A DNA stretch of 64,000 nucleotides from assembly GCA_003600225.1 (NCBI GenBank), contig QZFT01000043.1, positions 1 through 64,000 on the forward strand. Direction: 5' to 3'. Source of the DNA: Pseudonocardiaceae bacterium YIM PH 21723. GTDB taxonomy: Bacteria > Actinomycetota > Actinomycetes > Mycobacteriales > Pseudonocardiaceae. The translations under genes and the position numbers were made by a program. A model generated the notes under the pieces. That model ran no database searches. It was not told where the DNA came from and saw only the letters and a program-made list of their open reading frames with translations. Below, in pieces: positions 40,689-52,185 of this stretch. Numbering within the stretch: position 1 is the first letter of the stretch; the number at the start of each line of letters is the position of its first letter.

Positions 40689-43445
40689 GTGCCGGACCAC
40701 ACCGATCTGCCCAGTGTTCAGCTGCTGGGGCCGGTGACCGCCTATCTGGGGAACGCGCAGGTAGAACTGGGGCCACCGCGACAACGCGCCGTGCTGGCGA
40801 TCCTTGCCGTCTCGGTGAACCGCCCGGTGTCCCGGCGCGAGATCATCGACGGTGTCTGGGGCGAGAACGCGCCCAGCAGCGCGGACAACGGCGTGCACAC
40901 CTACGTCGCCGGTTTGCGACGGGTGCTGGAACCCCGGCGCGGCCATCGGGAGCAGTCCCGGCTGATCACCTCGGTGGCCTCGGGCTACCAGCTGAACCTG
41001 GACCGCGCCCTGGTGGACGCGGCGGCGTTCACCGACCTGGTCGCCGAGGGCGACCTGGACGCCGCGCTGGACCTGTGGCGCGGCTCGGCGCTGGACGGCA
41101 TCCCCGGCCCGTTCGCGGAACTGGAACGCAGCCGGCTGGCCGACATGCGCCTGGACGCCGTCGAGCAGCGGGCCGAACGCCGGCTGGCCGATGGCCGTCC
41201 GCAGGAGGTCATCGCCGAGCTGACCGGTCTGGTCGCCGCGCACCCGCTGCGTGAGGCGCTGCACGGCCTGCTCATGCGCGCGCTGTCCAGGGCCGGACGG
41301 CAGGCCGAGGCGCTGGCCGCCTACCAGCGGGCCAGGTCCCTGCTGGCCGATGAACTCGGCGTCGATCCCGGTCCCGCGTTGCAGCGCATCCACCAGCAGA
41401 TCCTCACCGCCGAGGCGGAACCCGAGCCCACGCCGGTCCCGGTAACTCCTGCCCGCACCGTCCCCGCCCAGCTGCCGCTGGACGTGCGGGCGTTCACCGG
41501 CCGCGAGGCCGAGATGGGCCGGATCCAGGAACTGGCCCGGCAGGCGGCGGACACCGGAACCACCCTGGCGTTGATCACCGCCGCCGGTGGCATCGGCAAG
41601 TCCGCGCTGGCCGTACGGGCCGCGCACCAGGTCAGCGAGCTGTTCCCGGACGGCCAGCTGTACCTGAACCTGCGTGGCTTCGACCCGGACCAGCCGCCCA
41701 CCACCCCGCAGAGCGCGTTGTTCCACCTGCTGCGTGGCCTCGGCGTGCCGCCGGAACGGGTGCCGGACGAGGTGGACGAGCAGTCCGCGCACTACCGCAG
41801 CCTGCTGTCCGACCGGCGCATGCTGATCGTGCTCGACAACGCGGGCAGCGTCGGCCAGGTCCGTCCGCTGCTGCCGGGCCGGTCCCACTGCCTGGTGCTG
41901 ATCACCAGCCGCAACCAGCTCGGCGGCCTGATCATCCGGGACGGCGCGCACCCGTTCCCGCTGCCCACGCTGGACGACGGCGAGTCCACCCAGCTGCTGA
42001 ACACCATCGTCGGCGCGGCCCGGGTCGCCGCCGAACCGGAGGCCGCCGCCCGCCTGTCCGTGTTGTGCGGACACATGCCCCTCGCCCTGCGGATCGCCGC
42101 CGAACGGCTGGCCCTGCGTCCGCACCTGAGCCTGGACGACCTGGTCGCCGACCTGACGAGCGCGCAGTCCCGGCTGTCCGTGCTGGATGTGGACGAGGAC
42201 TCCGCGGTACGCGTGGTGTTCGCCAGCTCCTACCTGACGTTGAAGCCGGAGGCCGCGCGGCTGTTCCGGCTGCTCAGCCTGCAACCGGCCGGCCAGTTCG
42301 GCAGCGCGGCGGTCGCCGCCGTGGCCGGACTGCCGCACGCCGACGCCCGCAGGCTGCTCGGTGAGCTGGTCGACGGTCACCTGGTCGAGGAAACCGGCCG
42401 CGACCGCTACCAGCTGCACGACCTGCTGCGGCTGTACGCCGGCGAGAAGGCGGTCGCCGACGAGACGGAGCAGGCCCGCCGCGACGCGGTCACCCGGCTG
42501 CTGGACTGGTACCTGAACACCGTGAAGGCGGCCTGCGCCCAGCTCAACCCCGCCCACCAGCCGCTCGGCGAAGCGGCGGTCCTTGAGCCGATGATCCCGC
42601 TGCACAGCCACCAGGCGGGCTTCGACTGGTGCGAACTGGAACTGGTCAACCTGGTCGCCGCCGGTCAGCTGGGCCGCGAATACGGCAGGCCCGACTACGG
42701 CTGGAAGATCCCGGCCGTGCTGTGGAACTTCTTCCACCTGGTCAAGTCCTGGGCGGCCTGGGGCACCATCGCCAAGGCAGGCCTGGAATGCGCCCGGGCC
42801 GACGGCAACGTGCAGGGCGAGGCGTGGTCGCTGCACGCGCTGGGCCTCACCGCGTGGGGCGTCGGCCGGCACTCGGTGTCGGTGCAGTATTTCCAGCGCG
42901 CGCTGGAGCTGCGTGAGGGCCTCAAGGACGAGGAACACGTCGCGTGGACCCTGGCCGGGCTGGGCCTGGCCACCGCCGGCCTGCGCCGGTTCCCGGAGGC
43001 CATCGAGTACCTCTACCAGGCGCTCGACCAGCACCGGGCGATCGGCAGCGTGTTCGGCGAGGGTGGCCTGCTGATCTACCTGGCCGAGACCAGGCTGGAC
43101 AGCGGCGACCCGCAGGGCGCGTTCGACAACGCCCGGCAGGCCCATGAACTGTTCGCTACCGTGGGCATCCCGCTCGGCGTCGGCCACGCGTTGACCGCCC
43201 TGGCCCAGAGCTCACTGGCCCTGGGCCGCACGATGGACGCCGCCTACTACGCGGAGCAGGCCGTGGAGGTACGCGGCAACAACGGCGACCGCCAGGGCCT
43301 GGCGGACTCCCTGCTGTGCTGGGGAAAGGCCCAGCTCAGCATGGGGGACACCGCCGAGGCGCAACGCCACCTCAACGGGGCCCTGGTGATCTACGCGGAG
43401 CGAGACCACCCGGCCGCCGATGAGGTTCGCGCGCTGCTGTCCTGA
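40689..43445 (+). CDS. AfsR/SARP-family regulator with NB-ARC and TPR domains
   Basis: 918 residues from GTG 40689 (AGGGGTAGG 9 bases upstream; ATG 40662 is an alternative). Winged helix DNA-binding domain (about 1-95, VQLLGPVTAYLGNAQVELGPPRQRAVLAILA), bacterial transcriptional activation domain (about 95-245), NB-ARC ATPase with P-loop AAGGIGKSALA (~residue 300) and LIVLDNAG, then C-terminal TPR-like helices (about 690-918). This is the AfsR layout. It is expected to activate secondary-metabolism genes; the neighbouring P450 is the nearest candidate. Confidence 0.93.
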   Translation: MPDHTDLPSVQLLGPVTAYLGNAQVELGPPRQRAVLAILAVSVNRPVSRREIIDGVWGENAPSSADNGVHTYVAGLRRVLEPRRGHREQSRLITSVASGYQLNLDRALVDAAAFTDLVAEGDLDAALDLWRGSALDGIPGPFAELERSRLADMRLDAVEQRAERRLADGRPQEVIAELTGLVAAHPLREALHGLLMRALSRAGRQAEALAAYQRARSLLADELGVDPGPALQRIHQQILTAEAEPEPTPVPVTPARTVPAQLPLDVRAFTGREAEMGRIQELARQAADTGTTLALITAAGGIGKSALAVRAAHQVSELFPDGQLYLNLRGFDPDQPPTTPQSALFHLLRGLGVPPERVPDEVDEQSAHYRSLLSDRRMLIVLDNAGSVGQVRPLLPGRSHCLVLITSRNQLGGLIIRDGAHPFPLPTLDDGESTQLLNTIVGAARVAAEPEAAARLSVLCGHMPLALRIAAERLALRPHLSLDDLVADLTSAQSRLSVLDVDEDSAVRVVFASSYLTLKPEAARLFRLLSLQPAGQFGSAAVAAVAGLPHADARRLLGELVDGHLVEETGRDRYQLHDLLRLYAGEKAVADETEQARRDAVTRLLDWYLNTVKAACAQLNPAHQPLGEAAVLEPMIPLHSHQAGFDWCELELVNLVAAGQLGREYGRPDYGWKIPAVLWNFFHLVKSWAAWGTIAKAGLECARADGNVQGEAWSLHALGLTAWGVGRHSVSVQYFQRALELREGLKDEEHVAWTLAGLGLATAGLRRFPEAIEYLYQALDQHRAIGSVFGEGGLLIYLAETRLDSGDPQGAFDNARQAHELFATVGIPLGVGHALTALAQSSLALGRTMDAAYYAEQAVEVRGNNGDRQGLADSLLCWGKAQLSMGDTAEAQRHLNGALVIYAERDHPAADEVRALLS

Positions 43446-43448
43446 CCA

Positions 43449-43478
43449 GGAGCAGTTTCCATGGAATCTGCTGTCCTA
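43449..43478. terminator. Imperfect hairpin, family II
   Basis: AGGAGCAGTTTCC and GGAATCTGCTGTCCT pair with a 2-base bulge around AT. It sits between the SARP stop and the end of the convergent pirin gene and includes the latter's stop codon. Core TTTCCATGGAAT is shared with 33792-33856. Confidence 0.5.
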
Positions 43479-44240
43479 GGCCGCGCGGGCGTGCATCTCC
43501 CAGATCAGGATCTCCGCCGGCTCGACCGCGGTGATCTTGTGGCCACCGGTGGCGGAGAAGCGCACCGCGTCACCCGTGTTCAGGGTGCCGTGCTGCTCCA
43601 GCTCCACGCTGCCCACCGGGACGAACAGGTGGGACATGGGTGAGGTCGGCAGCTGCACCGACTGCCCCGGCTGCAGCCGGGCGGTGTGCAGCGCGGCGAA
43701 CTTGTTGTTGATCCGGATCGCGGAGTGGTCCTTGTGCTGCGGCATGCCGGAGGCGATGGTCACGAGCTTGCCGTCCATCAGCTCGTGGTCGATCTCCAGC
43801 TGCTCGTAGCCCGGCTTGAGCCCGGCCTCGTCCGGCAGCACCCACATCTGCACCAGGTGCACCGGCTCCTCGTGCTTCTCGCCCTCCAGGCGCCAGGAGT
43901 CGTTCTTCTCCGAGTGCAGGATGCCGGTGCCGGCGCTCATCCGCTGGGCCAGGCCCGGGTAGATGATGCCCGAGTGCCCTTCGGAGTCCTGGTGCACCAG
44001 GGAGCCGCGCAGCACCCAGGTGACGATCTCCATGTCCTGGTGCGGGTGGGTGTCGAACCCGGTGCCCGGCATGATCACGTCGTCGTTGTTGACCAGCAAC
44101 AGGCCGTGGTGCGTGTTGGTGGGGTCGTAGTGCCGGGAGAAGCTGAACGAGTGCTTCGTGTCGAGCCAGCTGTACTTGCTCGCGAAGCGGTCTTCAGCCC
44201 GGCGGATGTCGACCTTCGGCTGAATCATCGAGGTTGCCAC
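43476..44240 (-). CDS. Pirin family protein
   Basis: 254 residues from GTG 44240, which has GGGAGG before it; an ATG 12 bases further in (MIQPKVDIRRAED) is possible. Cupin motifs: FDTHPHQDMEIVTWVLRG and QRMSAGTGILHSE supply the metal-binding His and Glu residues of the N-terminal cupin barrel; the second barrel ends ILIWEMHARAA. Bacterial pirins are iron proteins, some with quercetin dioxygenase activity, others acting as redox regulators. Confidence 0.94.
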   Translation of the reverse strand: MATSMIQPKVDIRRAEDRFASKYSWLDTKHSFSFSRHYDPTNTHHGLLLVNNDDVIMPGTGFDTHPHQDMEIVTWVLRGSLVHQDSEGHSGIIYPGLAQRMSAGTGILHSEKNDSWRLEGEKHEEPVHLVQMWVLPDEAGLKPGYEQLEIDHELMDGKLVTIASGMPQHKDHSAIRINNKFAALHTARLQPGQSVQLPTSPMSHLFVPVGSVELEQHGTLNTGDAVRFSATGGHKITAVEPAEILIWEMHARAA

Positions 44241-44421
44241 GGTGTCCTCCCGGTTAGTGCCCTCATTACACCGCATCAGACAAAGTTTAAGGTTCAACTA
44301 TTCCCGATGTGTCCGGCAGTCGGGGGTTTTTCCCGGAGTGGTCCTAGGTGCCTGCCCACAATCTCCTTGTGCGGCACCGGGTGGCGTGCGATCAAGGGAT
44401 GACCGACGCGAGGAGGCCACC

Positions 44422-44739
44422 CTGTCCCGGGTCACCGTCTGCCGTGGTTGTTGCTGCGGCACCGTCCGTAAGTTCCCCGACGTCGATCATTCGGCCCAGC
44501 TGGACCGGCTGCGCGCCGAGCTCGCGGGCATAGCGAAGATCAAGGTGGTCGATGACTGCCTGGGCCCCTGCTCCGACGGCAACGTCATCGTGGTCAAACC
44601 CCAGGGAGTGAAACCCATCTGGGTGGCCAGGGTGCTCACCGATCAGGTCGTCGCCGACCTCATCGACTGGATCCGCTCCGGTGCGGCGGAACCACCGGCG
44701 AGCGTGCCGGTGATCCCGCCGTACCGGAAATCCCGTTGA
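44422..44739 (+). CDS. (2Fe-2S) ferredoxin-like protein, probable CTG start
   Basis: 105 residues if translation begins at the CTG at 44422, which lies 5 bases after GAGGAGG. A GTG at 44386 is the nearest conventional start but has no ribosome site. The protein is a thioredoxin-fold 2Fe-2S domain: VTVCRGCCCGT at the start and DDCLGPCSDGNVIVVKP later supply the four cluster cysteines. Such proteins transfer electrons or sense redox state. Stop TGA abuts the stop of the convergent small membrane gene. Confidence 0.82.
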   Translation: MSRVTVCRGCCCGTVRKFPDVDHSAQLDRLRAELAGIAKIKVVDDCLGPCSDGNVIVVKPQGVKPIWVARVLTDQVVADLIDWIRSGAAEPPASVPVIPPYRKSR

Positions 44740-44910
44740 TCAGCGAGAGGCTTTGCCGATCCAGTAACCGATGAATCCGCCGACCGCTCCGCCGATCAGG
44801 AAAACGATCAGCAGGAAGATCAGGACGGCGTTCTTGATGGTCTGCAGGAAGCTGGCCGCCGGGACCTGCTGGACGGTGGCGACTACCTGGTCTGCGAACA
44901 GTGTGAGCAT
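44740..44910 (-). CDS. Small single-helix membrane protein
   Basis: 56 residues, below usual gene-calling size. ATG at 44910 preceded on the minus strand by GAGGATGACCCC. Sequence outline: MLTLFADQVVATVQQVPAASFLQ, then a hydrophobic helix NAVLIFLLIVFLIGGAVGGFIGYW and IGKASR. The C-terminal GG-x-x-G-x-x-G pattern suggests a packed or oligomeric helix. No known family is recognised. It is followed leftwards (downstream) by nothing and upstream lies mcrC, whose stop at 44959 is 49 bases away. Confidence 0.65.
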   Translation of the reverse strand: MLTLFADQVVATVQQVPAASFLQTIKNAVLIFLLIVFLIGGAVGGFIGYWIGKASR

Positions 44911-44958
44911 GGGGTCATCCTCACATGGGTGATGTCCTGCTTCCGTATGGCGGGTAGG

Positions 44959-46122
44959 TCACTGGCCGGCGATCTCGTCGGCGATGGCCGTGAGCTGCTC
45001 GAGGACCTCGGCCGGCTGGGTGTCCAACCGGAGGCTGTGGCTGACCACGGTGATGTCCGAGTTCACGATCCGGCGCCGGTCCGCGTGCTCCGATCCACCC
45101 GCGTAGATCAGGTGTCCGGTCCGGGTGCCCAGCACCGTGCAGTAGGCGAGCATCTGGAACAGTTCGGTGCGCGGGTTCGAGCGGTCGACCATGTACTTGG
45201 CGTCCACCACCCCGGTCCTGGTCTCGTCGCGCCACATCAGGTCCGGCCGTAACCCCACGCTCCGCGGATCGTCCAGTGGCATGGTGTGTTGCAGGCTCGC
45301 CCGGCCACCGTGCCGCTGCTCCAGGAGCTCCTTGAGCGCCAGGCAGACGAAGTCCTCGAAGACCTGGTCCAGCTGGAACAGGAATCCGTTGACCTCGACC
45401 CCACCCGAACCGTATTCGGGGGAACAACTCCGCCAGATCAGCTCGGCCAGCCGGAGCGCGGGCTGGTACCGGAGGTTGGGTTTGCCCGGCGTCCAGACCG
45501 GCAGCCGGGGTCCACGGATCGGTGAGCAGACGCGGGTGAGCTGAGCCTGGTGCGCGGCCAGCCGTAGTCGTACGCCTTCGTCGACCCTGGGCAGGTCCAG
45601 CACCTTGCGGATGGTGGACAGCAGGATCCGGTTCTCCACGGTGTCGGTGACCAGGTCGTCGTGGGTGACGTCCAGCCGACTGGTGGTGCCGTGATGCAGC
45701 TGGATGTGCGCGGCGGTCTGCACCCGTCCCCGCAGTACGTAGGACTGTTCGTCCACGTGCCGGTACCCCTGTAGCGGACCTTGGCTCAGCGCCCGATCCA
45801 CCTGGGTCACCAGGAGGGTGGCCACGGTGGACACCAGCCCGTCGGCCTCGCCGACCTTGGCCTCATCCGGTAGCCAGCCCTGCCGCTTGTGCGCGAAATC
45901 GAGCATGAACAACAGCCGCTTGATCGGCAGTTTCGGCGTGATCCACAACTCGATGTCGCCGACCCGGGCGACCCCCACCTTGCGCTTGGCGGTGAGTGTC
46001 CAGCGCGTCCGCGACCCGTGCACCTGGGTGATTCCGACCAGCTGCGAGGCACGCAGCAAATCGGCCTGCTTGCGGGTCAGTTCCCGCTCGTGCCTGTCCG
46101 TCTCGGAGATCTCGATCTTCAC
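44959..46122 (-). CDS. mcrC: McrC-like nuclease subunit of a McrBC-type restriction system
   Basis: 387 residues from GTG 46122, overlapping mcrB by 4 bases; the longer frame duplicates mcrB sequence. N-terminal region (DLLRASQLVGITQVHG, RWTLTAKRKVGVARVGDIELWITPKLPIKRLLFMLDFA) is typical of McrC. The C-terminal PD-(D/E)xK nuclease core is GLRPDLMWRDETRTGVVDAKY (Asp ... DAK). McrC cuts DNA when activated by the McrB GTPase bound to modified cytosines. Type IV restriction against methylated foreign DNA is the expected role. Confidence 0.9.
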   Translation of the reverse strand: MKIEISETDRHERELTRKQADLLRASQLVGITQVHGSRTRWTLTAKRKVGVARVGDIELWITPKLPIKRLLFMLDFAHKRQGWLPDEAKVGEADGLVSTVATLLVTQVDRALSQGPLQGYRHVDEQSYVLRGRVQTAAHIQLHHGTTSRLDVTHDDLVTDTVENRILLSTIRKVLDLPRVDEGVRLRLAAHQAQLTRVCSPIRGPRLPVWTPGKPNLRYQPALRLAELIWRSCSPEYGSGGVEVNGFLFQLDQVFEDFVCLALKELLEQRHGGRASLQHTMPLDDPRSVGLRPDLMWRDETRTGVVDAKYMVDRSNPRTELFQMLAYCTVLGTRTGHLIYAGGSEHADRRRIVNSDITVVSHSLRLDTQPAEVLEQLTAIADEIAGQ

Positions 46123-47978
46123 TGCTGTGCGCCCAGGGCTTTGAGACCGAACGGCAGCAGAGCGTCCGGACCCTGCCCGTAGGTGTGTTCCGCCAGCAAC
46201 GGCATGATCGAGTGCTTCCACACCCGCTCCAGGCCGTTCTCGCTCTGGTAGATCTCCTTACGCATCAGATACGAGGGGCCGATGCGTAGATCCCAGTCGG
46301 TGATGCGCTTGTTCAGGCGGCGCAGCATCTCCGGTGCGTCCTTGTTGAATTTGACCTGGTCCCTCTTGGTCAGCTCGGCGAGCCAGTTGTCCAGCAGCTT
46401 GTCGACCGGCTCCTTCTGCGGATGCAGCTCCACGAAGTCGAACCGGCGGCGAATCGCCGCGTCGACCTGGGCGATGGACCGGTCGCTGGTGTTCATGGTG
46501 CCGATGACGAACAGGTTGTCCGGCAGGGTGAAGTCGGCTTCGTCGGGCGAGTACATGAGGGTGATCGGCCGCTCCCGGTACTCCAGGGAGAAGTACAGCT
46601 CGCCGAACACCTTCGGCAGATTGGCCCGGTTGATCTCATCGATGATCAGGATGTGCGGCACGAGCGGTTTCTTCCGCGCCGCGTCCACCAGTACGCGCAG
46701 GGCTCCGGGCCGCTTGGCGAAGGTGACCTTGCCATCCTCGCCGGGCGTGGGCCGGAAGCCCTCGAAGAAGTCCTCGTAGCTGAACGAAGGGTGGAACTGC
46801 ACCAGCTTGATCGCACTCGGTTCGGTCAGCTGCTCGGCGAGCTTGTCGGCCAGGAAGGTCTTCCCGGTGCCTGGAGGCCCATACAGAATGATCTGCTTGC
46901 GCTCGGACAGCAGGTCCACCAGGTTCTGGAGCCATTCCTTCGGATACATGATCTTGTCGGCCCGGTCCTGCTGGATGTCCGGCAGCGATGCGGCCTGGTG
47001 CTGGACGACGCTCGGCTCATCCGAGAGCAACGCCTCGATGGCCTCCAGCTCATCGGTCAGCTCGACGAGCGGGGACTGGGTGCGGAGCTTGACCCGCAGC
47101 CCCTCGTCGAGTTCCTCCACGAACAGCGGACGATCATCGTTGAGCCAGTGGATATCCGTGTCGTTGCTGTCGACTCGCATGATCCGGCCGATAAGGACGC
47201 CTTGACCGATGACCTTCAGCGCGTAGTCGCCCACGCCGAATTGAGCCCCTTGGAACCCGGCGGCGATGTCGTAGCCGCTGCCCAGCAACCATGCGCGGCG
47301 GCCCGTCGAGGACATCAACCCGCGCAGATCCGTGGCGTTGAGCCGTCGATCCGGAGAGAGCTTCCCGTCGACGAAGGTGACGCCTTCCTTGGTGAGCTTC
47401 TGATCGAGATCGCCGCCGCGGAACCACATGTTGATCAGGTTCGCGCCGGGCAGACTCCCGTTCGGCAGGGCGACCCGGTGGCCGTTCTCCGTGCGTACAT
47501 GGGCGAGGAAGTTCGCGACCGTCATCGGATCTTCCTCGACCAGCTGGCCCAGATCGTGGAATGACGTCCACGAGCCTGGCGGGATGAGGGCGAGAGCCTG
47601 GGAGACGAGGTCCGCCTTGCCCGCCATCTGCTCCGCCGCTGTCGTGCGCTGCCGGCGGATCTCGGTGTACTGCCTGGTCAGCTCGGCGATCAACTCGTCA
47701 CCCGGATACGCGGCCAGCGCCTTGGCGCCATCGTCGGCGAGGGCCCACTTGCCGCGGCTCTTCTCGATCCAGCCGATGGTCGTGGCGTCGCCGGTATGCC
47801 AGGCGAGCGAATTCTCCCAGCGCACCCGGCCGTTGCTCAGCTCGCCGGCCTCGTACTCGGTGGGCTCGAAGCGGGTGCGGATCTCGTCCATGGTCTCGCG
47901 ACGAGTGAGCGGTCCCTTGTCCCGCAACACCTCCATACACAGGCGCAGGAGCAGGGAGATGCGAACGGCTTCGGCCAC
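46119..47978 (-). CDS. mcrB: McrB-like AAA+ GTPase subunit with atypical N-terminus
   Basis: 619 residues. C-terminal AAA+ module: Walker A GPPGTGKTF (~residue 367), Walker B ILIIDEINRAN, and GTMNTSDRSI, the MNTxDRS sensor that marks McrB GTPases. The N-terminus is unlike E. coli McrB: a winged-helix-like segment (about 1-105, KGPLTRRETMDEI...GKWALADDGAKAL), then a stretch (about 125-185, ALIPPGSWTSFHDLGQLV...NGHRVALPNGSLPG) resembling the DNA-binding domain of alkyltransferase-like proteins, then a small beta-rich region (about 235-310). These probably set the DNA target. Operon with mcrC. Confidence 0.9.
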   Translation of the reverse strand: MAEAVRISLLLRLCMEVLRDKGPLTRRETMDEIRTRFEPTEYEAGELSNGRVRWENSLAWHTGDATTIGWIEKSRGKWALADDGAKALAAYPGDELIAELTRQYTEIRRQRTTAAEQMAGKADLVSQALALIPPGSWTSFHDLGQLVEEDPMTVANFLAHVRTENGHRVALPNGSLPGANLINMWFRGGDLDQKLTKEGVTFVDGKLSPDRRLNATDLRGLMSSTGRRAWLLGSGYDIAAGFQGAQFGVGDYALKVIGQGVLIGRIMRVDSNDTDIHWLNDDRPLFVEELDEGLRVKLRTQSPLVELTDELEAIEALLSDEPSVVQHQAASLPDIQQDRADKIMYPKEWLQNLVDLLSERKQIILYGPPGTGKTFLADKLAEQLTEPSAIKLVQFHPSFSYEDFFEGFRPTPGEDGKVTFAKRPGALRVLVDAARKKPLVPHILIIDEINRANLPKVFGELYFSLEYRERPITLMYSPDEADFTLPDNLFVIGTMNTSDRSIAQVDAAIRRRFDFVELHPQKEPVDKLLDNWLAELTKRDQVKFNKDAPEMLRRLNKRITDWDLRIGPSYLMRKEIYQSENGLERVWKHSIMPLLAEHTYGQGPDALLPFGLKALGAQQ

Positions 47979-47990
47979 GGTGGATCACGC

Positions 47991-48045
47991 CCCAGTGTCG
48001 TAGTGCTTCCGGCACAGCACATTAGCGGTGCACCACGACACTGGG
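47991..48045. terminator. 11-bp hairpin between geosmin synthase and mcrB
   Basis: CCCAGTGTCGT at 47991-48001 pairs with ACGACACTGGG at 48035-48045. It lies 20 bases past the geosmin synthase stop and 13 bases before the mcrB start (all leftward), so it may both end the former and shape the 5' leader of the latter. Confidence 0.5.
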
Positions 48046-48065
48046 GGACGAGATCTACAACCCGA

Positions 48066-50435
<2,370 letters not shown>

Positions 50436-50463
50436 TCACTGTCCATTTCCTGGGGGAATTCGT

Positions 50464-51198
50464 ATGACGGACAAAAGGGTGCGCAGCGCGGTGAATGCCC
50501 AGCCCAAGCGGGTGGGGGTGATCGCCGGAGCGATCGCGCTCGTGGTCTTCGCCGTCGCGGTGGTCGTCGGAATCGTGCTGGCCAACGGCGATGGCACGCC
50601 CGCACCGGTCACCGTGGTGAAGGCGGAGTACAACGGCACCCGGGAGGGTGGTGTCGTCGTGTCCGGTAGTCCCACGGCGAAATTCACCATGGACCTGTAC
50701 GCCGACTACCTGTGCCCGCATTGCCAGAAACTGGAAGCGTCCATGGGAAATAAGTTCACCGAAAGGGTGAATGCGGGCGAGTTGCGAATTCGCTTTCATA
50801 TGCTGCCGATGCTGAACGCCTGGACTCGGCCCGCCGGCTATTCGTCGCGCGCGGCGAACGCGGCGTTGTGCGCGGCGGACGCGGGCCGGTTCATGCCCCT
50901 GCACCACGAGTTGTTCGCCCAGCAGCCTCCGGAGCGCGGTCCGGGCCTGAACGATCAACAGGTGATCGAACTGGCCAAGGGGGCCGGCCTGGCCGACTCG
51001 GCGTTCGTCAACTGCGTCACCGGAAACGCCCATGCCGCGGACGTGGATGCCACCTGGGCCCAGGCGCAGGCGGAGCCGATCGTGGCGGCCCCCGGCGAGA
51101 ACGGCACACCGAGATTCGCCGGTACCCCGCAGATCGTCATCAACGGCAAGAAGATCAATACCGGCTCCGACACGTGGTTCGAGGACGCTCTCCGATAG
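50464..51198 (+). CDS. Membrane-anchored DsbA-like thioredoxin-fold protein
   Basis: 244 residues. Cytoplasmic basic N-terminus, one transmembrane helix (about 18-40), then a DsbA-type domain: active site LCPHCQ (CPHC, ~residue 83), helical insertion, and cis-Pro region FAGTPQIVINGKKI. Two further cysteines (ALCAAD, NCVTG) may be structural. Predicted role: disulfide formation or reduction in exported proteins. It may serve the many cysteine-bearing secreted proteins of this window, an inference only. Ends 6 bases from the convergent membrane gene. Confidence 0.9.
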   Translation: MTDKRVRSAVNAQPKRVGVIAGAIALVVFAVAVVVGIVLANGDGTPAPVTVVKAEYNGTREGGVVVSGSPTAKFTMDLYADYLCPHCQKLEASMGNKFTERVNAGELRIRFHMLPMLNAWTRPAGYSSRAANAALCAADAGRFMPLHHELFAQQPPERGPGLNDQQVIELAKGAGLADSAFVNCVTGNAHAADVDATWAQAQAEPIVAAPGENGTPRFAGTPQIVINGKKINTGSDTWFEDALR

Positions 51199-51204
51199 CG
51201 CCCG

Positions 51205-51909
51205 TCAGATGCCGTGAGCGTGGTGTTGCAGCGGCCTGCCCTCGCCGAGGTCGCTGAGCCACCAGCCGGCTCCGCCCGCGCCGTCGGACTCGTGGCCGAG
51301 GGCGAGCTGGCAGTCCTGTGCGGCCATCGTGTGGTGCACCTGCGAGACCAGCAGGGTGACCGGCCAGGCCACCAGGTGGGCGACCAGCACGCTGGTCTTG
51401 ATGAACAGCACGTCCAGGACTCCGGTACCGGTGTACTCGTGCACGTACCAGGTGCGGAGCAGCGCCCAGTAGGACTGACCCGCCACCTCGTTCCCCGCCC
51501 GGTCACGAACCACGCCGCCGGGGAAGCGGACTCCACGCACGATCACGTGCAGGGTCTGCAACGACAACATCCGGCGGGCCGGGCCGAGCAGTATGGTCAC
51601 CGCTCCGCACAGCGCGTACTGGGTCAGCGTGGGGTTCGTGCCGAACCACAGCAGCAGCCCCGCGGTGATGGCGGCGAGGGGCAGTCCGACCCAGCGCAGC
51701 GCGATGGGCTCGGTGTAGACCCGGAACGGCTCGATGGGATGCGAATACATCGAGTAGGACGGGATCTTCTCCCGGCGATACGCGGCTTCGGAGAATCCGA
51801 GTCGCCGGGCTCGCCGGTAGGTACTCGTCTGGACGAACGGGATCCCTAGGGCGACCAGTGCGCCGACAACTCCCAGAATGAACCATGACGAAGTGAATGT
51901 CGTTGTCAT
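51205..51909 (-). CDS. Membrane protein of unknown function
   Basis: 234 residues from ATG 51909 (GGGAGG upstream). An N-terminal helix (about 7-26), a helix near 80-97, another near 100-115 and one near 170-195 are separated by basic loops (YRRARRLGFSEAAYRREKIPSY; RRMLSLQTLHVIVRGVRFPGG). The C-terminus is His/Gly-rich and soluble. No enzyme motif recognised. The longer frame with a Cys-rich extension upstream lacks a ribosome site and is rejected. Confidence 0.7.
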   Translation of the reverse strand: MTTTFTSSWFILGVVGALVALGIPFVQTSTYRRARRLGFSEAAYRREKIPSYSMYSHPIEPFRVYTEPIALRWVGLPLAAITAGLLLWFGTNPTLTQYALCGAVTILLGPARRMLSLQTLHVIVRGVRFPGGVVRDRAGNEVAGQSYWALLRTWYVHEYTGTGVLDVLFIKTSVLVAHLVAWPVTLLVSQVHHTMAAQDCQLALGHESDGAGGAGWWLSDLGEGRPLQHHAHGI

Positions 51910-52122
51910 CAGCGGCGGCCTCCCTTCGCGTACACGGCAGCCGCACGGGCATGCGTGCCTATACAACCGTGCTCAGGGGGCAACATTGACCCATTTCCGG
52001 CGTTCAGGCCGAGCCTTTGTCCCAATCGAAATACGGCTGCCACCAACCGGTGCCCGAGCGGACGATTCGCCGTCGGTTGGATCACAGATCGCACGATTTC
52101 CGGTGTGTCGGGAACTGGCACG

Positions 52123-52172
52123 AAAAAAGACCCGCCACCGCGTCTGGGTTTCGCGGTAACAGGTCTTTCTTC
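52123..52172 (-). terminator. Rho-independent terminator (leftward)
   Basis: Read on the minus strand: AAAGACC and ACCGCG pair with CGCGGT and GGTCTTT, followed by TTTTTTC. It lies 14 bases after the stop of the leftward gene ending at 52186. The plus strand has only a broken T-run, so the main direction is leftward. Confidence 0.8.
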
Positions 52173-52185
52173 GGTTTGCCTTACC

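Noticed and set aside
40545-43187. 880-residue leftward frame opposite the SARP gene
   Set aside because: Low-complexity Gln/Gly/Arg/Val translation typical of antisense frames; the SARP frame has full domain structure.
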